The notes under the pieces are model-generated. The model did no database searches. It was not told where the DNA came from and worked only from the letters and a program-made list of their open reading frames with translations. The translations under genes and the position numbers were made by a program. Positions 57,220 through 64,000 of a stretch of DNA of 64,000 nt are shown here, one piece after another. Source of the DNA: Pseudomonas sp. MWU13-2100 (GTDB lineage: Bacteria > Pseudomonadota > Gammaproteobacteria > Pseudomonadales > Pseudomonadaceae); contig NZ_JALLIX010000009.1 of assembly GCF_023242365.1 (NCBI RefSeq), positions 62,001 to 126,000 of the forward strand. Direction: 5' to 3'. Position 1 is the stretch's first letter, and each line of letters opens with the position of its first letter.

Positions 57220-58776
57220 ATGGTCTTTTCATCCAATGTGTTCCTGTTCCTGTTCCTGCCGATCTTTCTCGGCCTGTACTACCTGAGCGGGCAACGCTAT
57301 CGCAACCTGCTGTTGCTGATCGCCAGCTACGTGTTCTACGCCTGGTGGCGGGTCGACTTCCTGGCGCTGTTCGCCGGCGTCACCCTGTGGAACTACTGGA
57401 TCGGCCTCAAGGTCGGCGCCGCCGGCGTGCGCAGCAAACCGGCACAACGCTGGCTGCTGCTCGGCGTGGCCGTCGACCTGGGCATCCTCGGCTACTTCAA
57501 GTACGCCAACTTCGGTGTCGACAACCTCAACGCGATCATGACCTCGTTCGGTCTCGAACCGTTCATCCTGACCCACGTGCTGCTGCCGATCGGGATCTCG
57601 TTCTACATCTTCGAGTCCATCAGCTACATCATCGACGTCTACCGTGGCGACACCCCGGCAACGCGCAATCTGATCGACTTCGCGGCCTTCGTGGCGATCT
57701 TCCCGCACCTGATCGCCGGCCCGGTGCTGCGCTTTCGCGACCTCGCCGAACAGTTCAACAACCGCACCCACACCCTCGACAAATTCTCCGAGGGCGCCAC
57801 GCGGTTCATGCAGGGCTTTATCAAGAAGGTCTTTATCGCCGACACCCTGGCGGTGGTCGCCGACCATTGCTTCGCCCTGCAACACCCGAGCACCGGCGAC
57901 GCCTGGCTCGGCGCCCTGGCCTACACCGCGCAGCTGTACTTCGACTTCTCCGGCTACAGCGACATGGCCATCGGCCTGGGCCTGATGATGGGCTTCCGCT
58001 TCATGGAGAACTTCAAACAGCCGTACATCAGCCAGTCGATCACCGAGTTCTGGCGGCGCTGGCATATCAGCCTGTCGACCTGGCTGCGCGACTACCTCTA
58101 CATCACCCTGGGCGGCAACCGCAAAGGCACGCTGATCACCTACCGCAACCTGTTCCTGACCATGCTGCTCGGCGGCCTGTGGCACGGTGCCAACCTCACC
58201 TACATCGTCTGGGGCGCCTGGCACGGCCTGTGGCTGGCGATCGAAAAAGCCCTGGGCATCGACACCAACCCGCGCCGCTTCAACCCGATCCGCTGGGCCC
58301 TGACCTTCCTGCTGGTGATCATGGGCTGGGTGATTTTCCGCTCCGAAAACCTGCACGTCGCCGCGCGCATGTACGGCGCCATGTTCAGCTTCAGCGAGTG
58401 GTCACTGTCGGAACTCAACCGCGCCAGCCTCACCGGCCTGCAAGTGGCGACCCTGGTGCTGGCCTACGCAACCCTGGCGTTCTTCGGCCTGCGCGACTTT
58501 TACCGCAACCCGCCCGCCGCCAAAGCCAAGGCCAAACCCGCCGACGGCCCGGCCACCGCGCAACCCGGTCTGATCAAGGCCGTACCCGGTGAAGCAGCCG
58601 GCAGCATTCACCAACCCGGCTATAGCGTCGGGGTCGAGGCCGAGGTTCAACCGGCTTACTGGGTCGCCGACTGGCCGCGTTATGTGATGCGCAGCCTGGT
58701 GCTGCTGCTGTTCATCGCCTCGATTCTCAAACTCTCGGCGCAAAGCTTCTCGCCATTCCTTTATTTCCAGTTCTGA
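57220..58776 (+). CDS. algI: Alginate O-acetylation protein AlgI (MBOAT)
   Basis: AlgI is a membrane-bound O-acyltransferase thought to pass acetyl groups across the inner membrane to AlgJ and AlgX. The 518-residue protein has many membrane segments and the catalytic His322 in GGLWHGANLTY, matching P. aeruginosa H322. The start follows AAGGAG. An Ala/Pro/Lys-rich cytoplasmic stretch lies near residues 430-470. Confidence 0.97.
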   Translation: MVFSSNVFLFLFLPIFLGLYYLSGQRYRNLLLLIASYVFYAWWRVDFLALFAGVTLWNYWIGLKVGAAGVRSKPAQRWLLLGVAVDLGILGYFKYANFGVDNLNAIMTSFGLEPFILTHVLLPIGISFYIFESISYIIDVYRGDTPATRNLIDFAAFVAIFPHLIAGPVLRFRDLAEQFNNRTHTLDKFSEGATRFMQGFIKKVFIADTLAVVADHCFALQHPSTGDAWLGALAYTAQLYFDFSGYSDMAIGLGLMMGFRFMENFKQPYISQSITEFWRRWHISLSTWLRDYLYITLGGNRKGTLITYRNLFLTMLLGGLWHGANLTYIVWGAWHGLWLAIEKALGIDTNPRRFNPIRWALTFLLVIMGWVIFRSENLHVAARMYGAMFSFSEWSLSELNRASLTGLQVATLVLAYATLAFFGLRDFYRNPPAAKAKAKPADGPATAQPGLIKAVPGEAAGSIHQPGYSVGVEAEVQPAYWVADWPRYVMRSLVLLLFIASILKLSAQSFSPFLYFQF

Positions 58777-58787
58777 GGGAGCCGACC

Positions 58788-59966
58788 ATGACCCGCTCAT
58801 TCCGCATCCTCTACATCGCCCTGTTCCTCGCCACCTTGCTGGGGTTGGGGTTGTGGTCGCTACGCAGCTTTATCGGCTTCAGCACCAATGCCGACACCAC
58901 ACTACTTGACGGGCGCTGGACCAAGGCCGTCGAGACCCGCTACGACGGTGAATTCCCGATCAAGCGCCTGGGCACCAACCTCTGGGCCGCGCTGGACTTC
59001 AAGCTGTTCAACGAAGGCCGCCCCGGCGTGGTACTGGGCCGCGACCAGTGGCTCTACAGCGATGAGGAGTTCAACCCGGTTGCCGGCGAGCAGCAGAACC
59101 TGCAAGGCAACTACGCGCTGGTCGAAGGCGTGCGCCAGACCCTCAAGGCCAAGGGCGTGAAGCTGGTGCTGGCGATCGTTCCGGCCAAGGTCCGCCTGTA
59201 CCCGGAACACCTGGGCGACGTGCGCCCGGCGAGCATCCACGCCAACCTCTACCAGAACTTCCATGCCCGGGCCGCCGCTGAGCGGATCCTTGCTCCCGAC
59301 CTGCTGGGCCCGCTGCAACAGGCCAAGCAACAAGGCCAGCAAGTGTTCCTGCGCACCGACACCCACTGGACCCCGGACGGCGCGCAAATCGCCGCGACCC
59401 AACTGGCCGCCGCCATCGGCAAGCACGCCCCGCTCAGCGGCGAGCCGCAACGCTTTGTCACCGAAGCCGAAAAGACCGAGCAGCACAAGGGCGACCTGAC
59501 CCTGTTCCTGCCGCTGGACCCGCTGTTCAGCAACCTGATGCCGCCCCAGGAGCCCCTGGAAAAACGCGCCACCCGCGTCGCTGACAATCAGCCAGCCGGC
59601 GGTGATGCGCTGTTCGCCGATAACGAAGTCCCGGTGGCGCTGATCGGCACCAGCTACAGCGCCAACCCGAACTGGAACTTCGTCGGCGCATTGAAACAGG
59701 CCCTGCACCGCGACGTGGTGAATTACGCCGAAGACGGCCACGGCCCGATCCTGCCGATGCTCGCCTACCTGGAAAGCGACGCCTTCAAAAACAGTCCGCC
59801 GCAGCTGCTGATCTGGGAATTCCCGGAGCGCTACCTGCCGGTCAACAACGAAATCGGCGATGCCGACCCCAAGTGGGTCGCGCAATTGAAAGCCACGGGG
59901 CTGCACCAACAGAACCTGGTCCGGAACACACCTAAATCCGAGTCGCCTGCACAGGCGCAAAACTGA
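58788..59966 (+). CDS. algJ: Alginate O-acetylation protein AlgJ
   Basis: AlgJ is an AlgX-like acetylesterase/transferase anchored in the inner membrane. The 392-residue protein has an N-terminal anchor (residues 7-28) and the SGNH triad Asp191 and His193 (RTDTHW) and Ser289 (GTSYS). It follows algI by 11 bases. Confidence 0.96.
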   Translation: MTRSFRILYIALFLATLLGLGLWSLRSFIGFSTNADTTLLDGRWTKAVETRYDGEFPIKRLGTNLWAALDFKLFNEGRPGVVLGRDQWLYSDEEFNPVAGEQQNLQGNYALVEGVRQTLKAKGVKLVLAIVPAKVRLYPEHLGDVRPASIHANLYQNFHARAAAERILAPDLLGPLQQAKQQGQQVFLRTDTHWTPDGAQIAATQLAAAIGKHAPLSGEPQRFVTEAEKTEQHKGDLTLFLPLDPLFSNLMPPQEPLEKRATRVADNQPAGGDALFADNEVPVALIGTSYSANPNWNFVGALKQALHRDVVNYAEDGHGPILPMLAYLESDAFKNSPPQLLIWEFPERYLPVNNEIGDADPKWVAQLKATGLHQQNLVRNTPKSESPAQAQN

Positions 59967-59980
59967 AAGAGGTACTTACC

Positions 59981-60646
59981 ATGACCTTCAACGCCACTCG
60001 TAAAAACACTCAACAGCGCGCGGTCAGAACCCTGGCCCTGGCCGCCGGCCTGAGCCTGTTGTCTTTGTCCGCCTGGGCCGGCGATGCCGCCCTGTATGGC
60101 CCGATTGCGCCGAAAGGCTCGAGCTTCGTACGCATCTACAACGCCAGCAACCAGGAGGTCAGCGCCAGCGTCGGCGCCACCGCGATCAATGACGTCGCGC
60201 CGCTGGCCAGCAGTGATTTCAGCTTTATGCCCGGTGGTGACTACAGCGCCAAGGTCGGCAGCCAGGCGCTGCCGCTGAAACTGGCCTCCGACCACTATTA
60301 CACCCTGGTCAACAACGCCGGCGGCCAGCCGCAACTGATCGAAGAGCCGCCGTTCAAGAACAAGCAGAAGTCCCTGGTGCGGGTACAGAACCTGAGTGAC
60401 AAGGCCCTGACCCTGAAGACCGCCGACGGCAAGACCGACGTGGTCCAGGCGGTGGCGGCCAAGGGCCGTGGCGAGCGCGAGATCAACCCGGTGAAAGTCA
60501 GCTTCGCCCTGTACGACGGCACGACCAAAGTCAGCGACCTCAAGCCGGTGGCCCTGGAGCGCGGTGAAGCGGCGGTGCTCTACGTCACCGGCAACGGCAG
60601 CAACCTGTCGCCGGTCTGGGTCAAGCGCCCGGTTTCGACGCGCTGA
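59981..60646 (+). CDS. algF: Alginate O-acetylation adaptor AlgF
   Basis: AlgF is a periplasmic protein required for alginate acetylation, probably an adaptor between AlgJ and AlgX. The 221-residue precursor has a signal peptide (to about residue 33, SLSAWA-GD) and two beta-sandwich-like halves (VRIYNASNQEVSASVG and VRVQNLSDKALTL), which resemble each other. It follows algJ by 14 bases. Confidence 0.95.
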   Translation: MTFNATRKNTQQRAVRTLALAAGLSLLSLSAWAGDAALYGPIAPKGSSFVRIYNASNQEVSASVGATAINDVAPLASSDFSFMPGGDYSAKVGSQALPLKLASDHYYTLVNNAGGQPQLIEEPPFKNKQKSLVRVQNLSDKALTLKTADGKTDVVQAVAAKGRGEREINPVKVSFALYDGTTKVSDLKPVALERGEAAVLYVTGNGSNLSPVWVKRPVSTR

Positions 60647-60700
60647 CCGATTTACCAGGGATTCAGGTCACTCATACACCTATCAAGCCGGTTGAATTAC

Positions 60701-60835
60701 CTGTGGCGAGGGGGCTTGCCCCCGCTGGAGCGCGAAGCGGTCCCAAAACCTGTGACCACGCACTATCAGGTAAATCGAGGCACCTGGTTTTACGACTGCT
60801 GCGCAGTCGAACGGGGGCAAGCCCCCTCGCCACAG
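60701..60835. repeat. REP pair between algF and algA
   Basis: Perfect 24-bp inverted copies (60701-60724 and 60812-60835) of CTGTGGCGAGGGGGCTTGCCCCCG fill most of the algF-algA gap. Confidence 0.85.
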
Positions 60836-60872
60836 TAGCTCTAACCCATAGACTGTTTAAAGGAGTAACACC

Positions 60873-62318
60873 ATGATTCCAGTAATCCTCTCAGGTGGTA
60901 GCGGCTCACGTCTTTGGCCACTCTCGCGCAAGCAGTTTCCCAAGCAATTCCTCGCCCTCACCGGCAAGGAAACGCTGTTCCAGCAAACCCTGGAACGCCT
61001 GGTATTCGACGGCATGGAAAGCCCGATCGTGGTCTGCAACCTGGACCACCGTTTTATCGTCAACGAACAACTGAGCAACCGCCAGCTCAGCACCCAGCGC
61101 ATCCTGATGGAGCCCTTCGGCCGCAACACCGCACCGGCCGTGGCCCTGACCGCGATGCTGCTGGTCAACGAAGGCCGCGACGAACTGATGCTGGTGCTCC
61201 CGGCCGACCACGTGCTCGACGACCAGAAAGCCCTGCAACGCGCCCTGGCCCAGGCCACCGTGGCCGCCGAGCGCGGTGAAATGGTGTTGTTCGGCGTGCC
61301 GGCGACCAAACCGGAAACCGGCTACGGCTACATCAAGTCGAGCAACGATGCGCTGCTGCCGGAAGGCGTCAGCCGGGTCTCGCAATTCGTCGAGAAACCC
61401 GATGAAAAACGCGCCACCGAGTTCGTCGAAGCCGGCGGTTACTTCTGGAACAGCGGCATGTTCCTGTTCCGTGCCAGCCGCTTCCTCGAAGAACTGAAAA
61501 AGCACGACCCGGACATCTACGACACCTGCCTGCTGACCCTGGAGCGCAGTACCCAGGACGGCGACAGCGTGACCCTCGACGAAGCCACCTTCGCCCAATG
61601 CCCGGACAACTCCATCGACTACGCGGTGATGGAAAAGACCCAGCGCGCCTGCGTGGTCCCGCTGAGCGCCGGCTGGAGCGACGTCGGCTGCTGGTCATCG
61701 TTGTGGGACGTACATGAGAAGGACGAAAACGGCAACGTCAGCAAAGGCGACGTGGTCATGCAGGACAGCCGCAACTGCATGATCCACGGCAACGGCAAGC
61801 TGGTCTCGGTGATCGGCCTGGATGACATCGTCGTGGTCGAAACCAAGGACGCGATGATGATCGCCCACAAGGACAAGGTCCAGGGCGTGAAACAGATGGT
61901 CAACACCCTCAACGCCCAGGGTCGCAGCGAAACCCAGAACCACTGCGAGGTCTACCGGCCCTGGGGTTCCTATGACTCGGTGGACATGGGCGGGCGCTTC
62001 CAGGTCAAGCATATCTCGGTCAAGCCGGGGGCCTGCCTGTCGTTGCAGATGCACCACCACCGCGCCGAACACTGGATCGTGGTCAGCGGCACCGCCGAAG
62101 TGACCTGCGACGACAACGTGTTCCTGCTCTGCGAGAACCAGTCCACCTACATCCCGATTGCCTCGGTGCACCGCCTGCGCAACCCGGGCAAGATCCCGCT
62201 GGAAATCATCGAAGTGCAGTCCGGCAGCTACCTGGGCGAAGACGATATCGAGCGCTTTGAAGATGTCTATGGGCGTTCGACGGCGGTTGAGCATGAGGTG
62301 AAAACCATCGTCCAGTAA
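60873..62318 (+). CDS. algA: Mannose-6-P isomerase / GDP-mannose pyrophosphorylase
   Basis: AlgA is bifunctional: its C-terminal type II phosphomannose isomerase makes mannose 6-phosphate from fructose 6-phosphate, and its N-terminal domain makes GDP-mannose from mannose 1-phosphate. The 481-residue protein has the nucleotidyl motif SGGSGSRLWPLSRKQFPKQF, FVEKPD, and the cupin metal motif QMHHHR at residues 392-397. AAAGGAG precedes the ATG. It is the last gene of the operon. AlgC, needed between its two reactions, is not in the window. Confidence 0.97.
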   Translation: MIPVILSGGSGSRLWPLSRKQFPKQFLALTGKETLFQQTLERLVFDGMESPIVVCNLDHRFIVNEQLSNRQLSTQRILMEPFGRNTAPAVALTAMLLVNEGRDELMLVLPADHVLDDQKALQRALAQATVAAERGEMVLFGVPATKPETGYGYIKSSNDALLPEGVSRVSQFVEKPDEKRATEFVEAGGYFWNSGMFLFRASRFLEELKKHDPDIYDTCLLTLERSTQDGDSVTLDEATFAQCPDNSIDYAVMEKTQRACVVPLSAGWSDVGCWSSLWDVHEKDENGNVSKGDVVMQDSRNCMIHGNGKLVSVIGLDDIVVVETKDAMMIAHKDKVQGVKQMVNTLNAQGRSETQNHCEVYRPWGSYDSVDMGGRFQVKHISVKPGACLSLQMHHHRAEHWIVVSGTAEVTCDDNVFLLCENQSTYIPIASVHRLRNPGKIPLEIIEVQSGSYLGEDDIERFEDVYGRSTAVEHEVKTIVQ

Positions 62319-62334
62319 ACTACAGTGTTCCACT

Positions 62335-62398
62335 CACCCCCGCCCCGCTGGCTGCGTCCCCCCCTATCCGCAGCCAGGGAGGCGGGGGTGTTTTTTTT
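62335..62398 (+). terminator. Rho-independent terminator of the alginate operon
   Basis: CACCCCCGCC pairs with GGCGGGGGTG, with an inner CTGGCTGCG/CGCAGCCAG stem, followed by eight T. This is a very strong terminator for the long operon. Confidence 0.92.
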
Positions 62399-62526
62399 GC
62401 CTGCGCAATCGCAGGTTCGACGAAAGACAGAGATGGCTGATTCTTCATGCGGGCGTGCCGATAATTTGATGTTCAGCCTACGGCGGTTTATCCACAGGGC
62501 AGGGAGGCCTCATGACGTTGACGGTC

Positions 62527-62561
62527 GGCAACGGGCAACGGGCAACGGGCAACGGGCAACG
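62527..62561. repeat. Five tandem GGCAACG heptamers
   Basis: Five perfect consecutive copies of the heptamer occur. Because seven is not a multiple of three, copy-number change would shift any reading frame through it. Confidence 0.9.
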
Positions 62562-62585
62562 CGCGCCTATCGAACGGGCGAACAG

Positions 62586-62837
62586 ATGTACATCCCCCAG
62601 ACCTTGTCGTACTTTCCCTATCAGCCCAGCTCCGAGGTTTTCCATGATTGGGTGTGGGAGACCAAGGTCAGCCATGAATGAGATGCTGAGCAAGATCCAA
62701 GCCGGCGGCACGCTGCTCACCCCCCTTTCGTCACGACGGCGAGCGGTTCGAAATGGGTGGTCACTCATCCCAACGTGGTGCTGAACATCATCCCGGATGC
62801 CGCCAAGACGGTGCTGATCACCTTTTACAAGACGTGA
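62586..62837 (+). pseudogene. Frameshifted gene remnant after algA
   Basis: One frame reads MYIPQTLSYFPYQPSSEV to VSHE then a stop. A second begins at ATG 62,674 (MNEMLSKIQAGGTLLTP). A third, entered if the C6 tract at 62,720-62,725 had one more C, continues PFVTTASGSKWVVTHP to LITFYKT and a stop. Together they look like the C-terminal end of one protein broken by two frameshifts. I do not recognise the family. Confidence 0.5.
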
Positions 62838-63385
62838 TTGTGTCGGCTATCAGCCGGGATAGGACATCTTCAGAATCGAGACCACCTACTGTCAGAAATG
62901 ACAGGGCCGATAAATGGTCATGACAAGCCTGCAGCCCTATATCGCAACCAGCCAAAGGGGTGCCTGGATCAACTGCCAGCTGCACCAGATGTAGTGTCGC
63001 GGCGTTTTCCTATGGTTTGCCTATCAGGGCTATAGCGCGAAGTCGTACAGCGCTCAACTCTGCCGCGGATACCTTGCCCTTGAGCTCTGCCTTTCGGAAG
63101 CTGAACAGAGCATATCCCGACAGTCCCAGACGATAGCCTGAATCCGTGGCGAACTGTTACCGACAAGGGTCAAGAAAAAAACGACCCGCCCATTGCCCCG
63201 TCACGCCCCTCCAAACCATCCATAACCCATTGAATCCATGAAAGAACCACCATTAAAACGATGATCATGCAGATCCCGACTACAATAATGGCACTTTGAC
63301 ACCCGTTATTATTGACAGGTTACATTGGATCACATTTGAAGTTGAATACCTCCCAACACTGAAACAGGGCGGCAGGGTATCAAGC

Positions 63386-63787
63386 ATGAAAAGGACGAGC
63401 TCGGTCATCGAGATAAAAACTCGACAAGCGTTCAGGGCGGAGCTGGGCAGCCTGGAGGTACCACTCATCCGTCCGCGACCGGCCGTGGTGCTGGTCTACA
63501 GCCGCCACTGTCCATCGTGCGAGCGGCTCAAACCCCTGCTTGAAGCCCTGGCTACGGGCCCCTACCAGGAACGGGTGGCGTTTTATCAGATCAGTTACCC
63601 GATCTTCAAACTGTTCCAGCCGCAGATCACGATCGAGTACGTCCCGGCCTTGTTCTTCCTCGATGCCCATGGCACCCAGAGCCATATGTACGGCACGCAA
63701 AAAGACGAGGTGAAGAAGGGCCTCGACACGCTCATTTTTGTCTCGAGCGGGGTATTCTCGGAGATCTTCGACTCCCAAGCCCACTGA
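63386..63787 (+). CDS. Thioredoxin-like protein
   Basis: This 133-residue protein has a thioredoxin-like fold: AVVLVYSRHCPSCERLKPLL with redox Cys42 and Cys45 (CPSC), and the cis-Pro strand YVPALFFLD. There is no clear signal peptide. Translation probably begins at MKRTSSVIEI; an upstream in-frame ATG would add 30 residues. Nine bases separate it from the following SDR gene, so the two are likely co-transcribed. The target is unknown. Confidence 0.8.
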   Translation: MKRTSSVIEIKTRQAFRAELGSLEVPLIRPRPAVVLVYSRHCPSCERLKPLLEALATGPYQERVAFYQISYPIFKLFQPQITIEYVPALFFLDAHGTQSHMYGTQKDEVKKGLDTLIFVSSGVFSEIFDSQAH

Positions 63788-63796
63788 GGACGTGCC

Positions 63797-64000
63797 ATGC
63801 CCGTTGCCCTGATCACCGGATGTTCCAGCGGCATCGGCCGTGCCTTGGCGGATGTGTTCAAACAGGCGGGGTATGAGGTCTGGGCCTCGGCCCGCCGGGC
63901 CGAGGATGTGGCGGTGCTGGCCGGCGCCGGCTTCACCGCGGTAAAGCTCGACGTGAATGATGGCGAGGCCCTGCGATTGTTGGGCGAACGCATCAACCAG
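63797..64000 (+). CDS. Short-chain dehydrogenase, 5' part
   Basis: The visible 68 codons begin MPVALITGCSSGIGRALADVF, the nucleotide-binding TGxxxGxG of classical SDR oxidoreductases, followed by WASARRAEDVAVL and LDVND, which contacts the adenine ring in the family. GAGGA precedes the ATG. The gene runs out of the window, so the catalytic YxxxK and the substrate cannot be seen. Confidence 0.9.
   Translation, partial: MPVALITGCSSGIGRALADVFKQAGYEVWASARRAEDVAVLAGAGFTAVKLDVNDGEALRLLGERINQ

Larger units (their letters stand above)
62319..63385. other. Degraded region after algA
   Basis: After the algA terminator about 1 kb has no intact gene. It holds five GGCAACG repeats, a frameshifted gene remnant, and from 62,918 a frame (MTSLQPYIATSQRGAWINC...) interrupted by TAG at about 62,990 that may be another remnant. 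Codon use and GC content differ from the neighbours. Confidence 0.5.

Noticed and set aside
62527..62561. Tandem GGCAACG considered as CRISPR or plasmid iterons
   Set aside because: The unit is 7 bp with no spacers and no replication or Cas gene nearby.

Overview
The window reads as chromosome of a fluorescent-group Pseudomonas. Evidence: GC-rich coding with strong third-position bias, gene content and order typical of the genus (lepA-lepB-rnc-era-recO-pdxJ, lptFG/pepA/holC/valS, dauBAR, and a complete algD-8-44-K-E-G-X-L-I-J-F-A alginate operon), and many paired Pseudomonas REP-type inverted repeats. No rRNA, tRNA, CRISPR array or intact insertion sequence was found.

Layout. 1-1,506: 5' two fifths of purL (minus), divergent from mltF. 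3,501-9,973: minus-strand operon lepA, lepB, a DUF4845-type gene, rnc, era, recO, pdxJ, with overlapping or nearly overlapping junctions in its upstream half. 10,144-12,325: lptF-lptG (minus). 12,798-18,404: pepA, holC, a small conserved gene and valS (plus). 18,643-25,884: rlmF, an HU gene (probably hupN), yejK, a membrane-anchored glutaredoxin, then minus-strand GST-like, GIY-YIG, SnoaL-like, CynX-type MFS and FCD-type GntR genes. 25,990-27,881: an accessory patch with an mqsRA toxin-antitoxin pair behind a perfect palindrome, and a decayed group II intron lying directly behind the terminator of the aapJQMP amino-acid transport operon (27,932-32,094). 32,575-38,960: carboxylesterase estB, rhlB, the D-arginine genes dauB-dauA-dauR, and a basic amino-acid binding protein gene; dauB and the binding-protein gene share a related palindrome. 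39,211-43,517: moaC-moaD-moaE, a PIN-PhoH ATPase, and a NodB-like protein with altered catalytic motifs. 43,826-44,605: yaaA.

45,035-62,398 is the alginate locus. An AlgU (sigma-22)-type promoter stands about 500 bp before algD, and a strong terminator follows algA. AlgD and AlgA make GDP-mannuronate; Alg8 and the c-di-GMP receptor Alg44 polymerise it; AlgG, AlgX and AlgL epimerise, acetylate and trim it in the periplasm; AlgI, AlgJ and AlgF supply acetyl groups; AlgK and AlgE form the exit route. Four REP pairs lie inside this operon, one of them translated as part of algK. The algD leader holds a 35-codon reading frame with a good ribosome site followed by a hairpin.

62,399-63,385 is degraded DNA with a heptamer tandem repeat and a frameshifted gene remnant. 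The window ends with a thioredoxin-like gene and the start of an SDR oxidoreductase.

The most unusual observations are the in-frame REP insertion in algK, the shared palindromes of the dau region, the mqsRA operator, the intron remnant at a terminator, the algD leader ORF and the NodB-like protein lacking canonical metal ligands. I did not find a clearly new multi-gene system.
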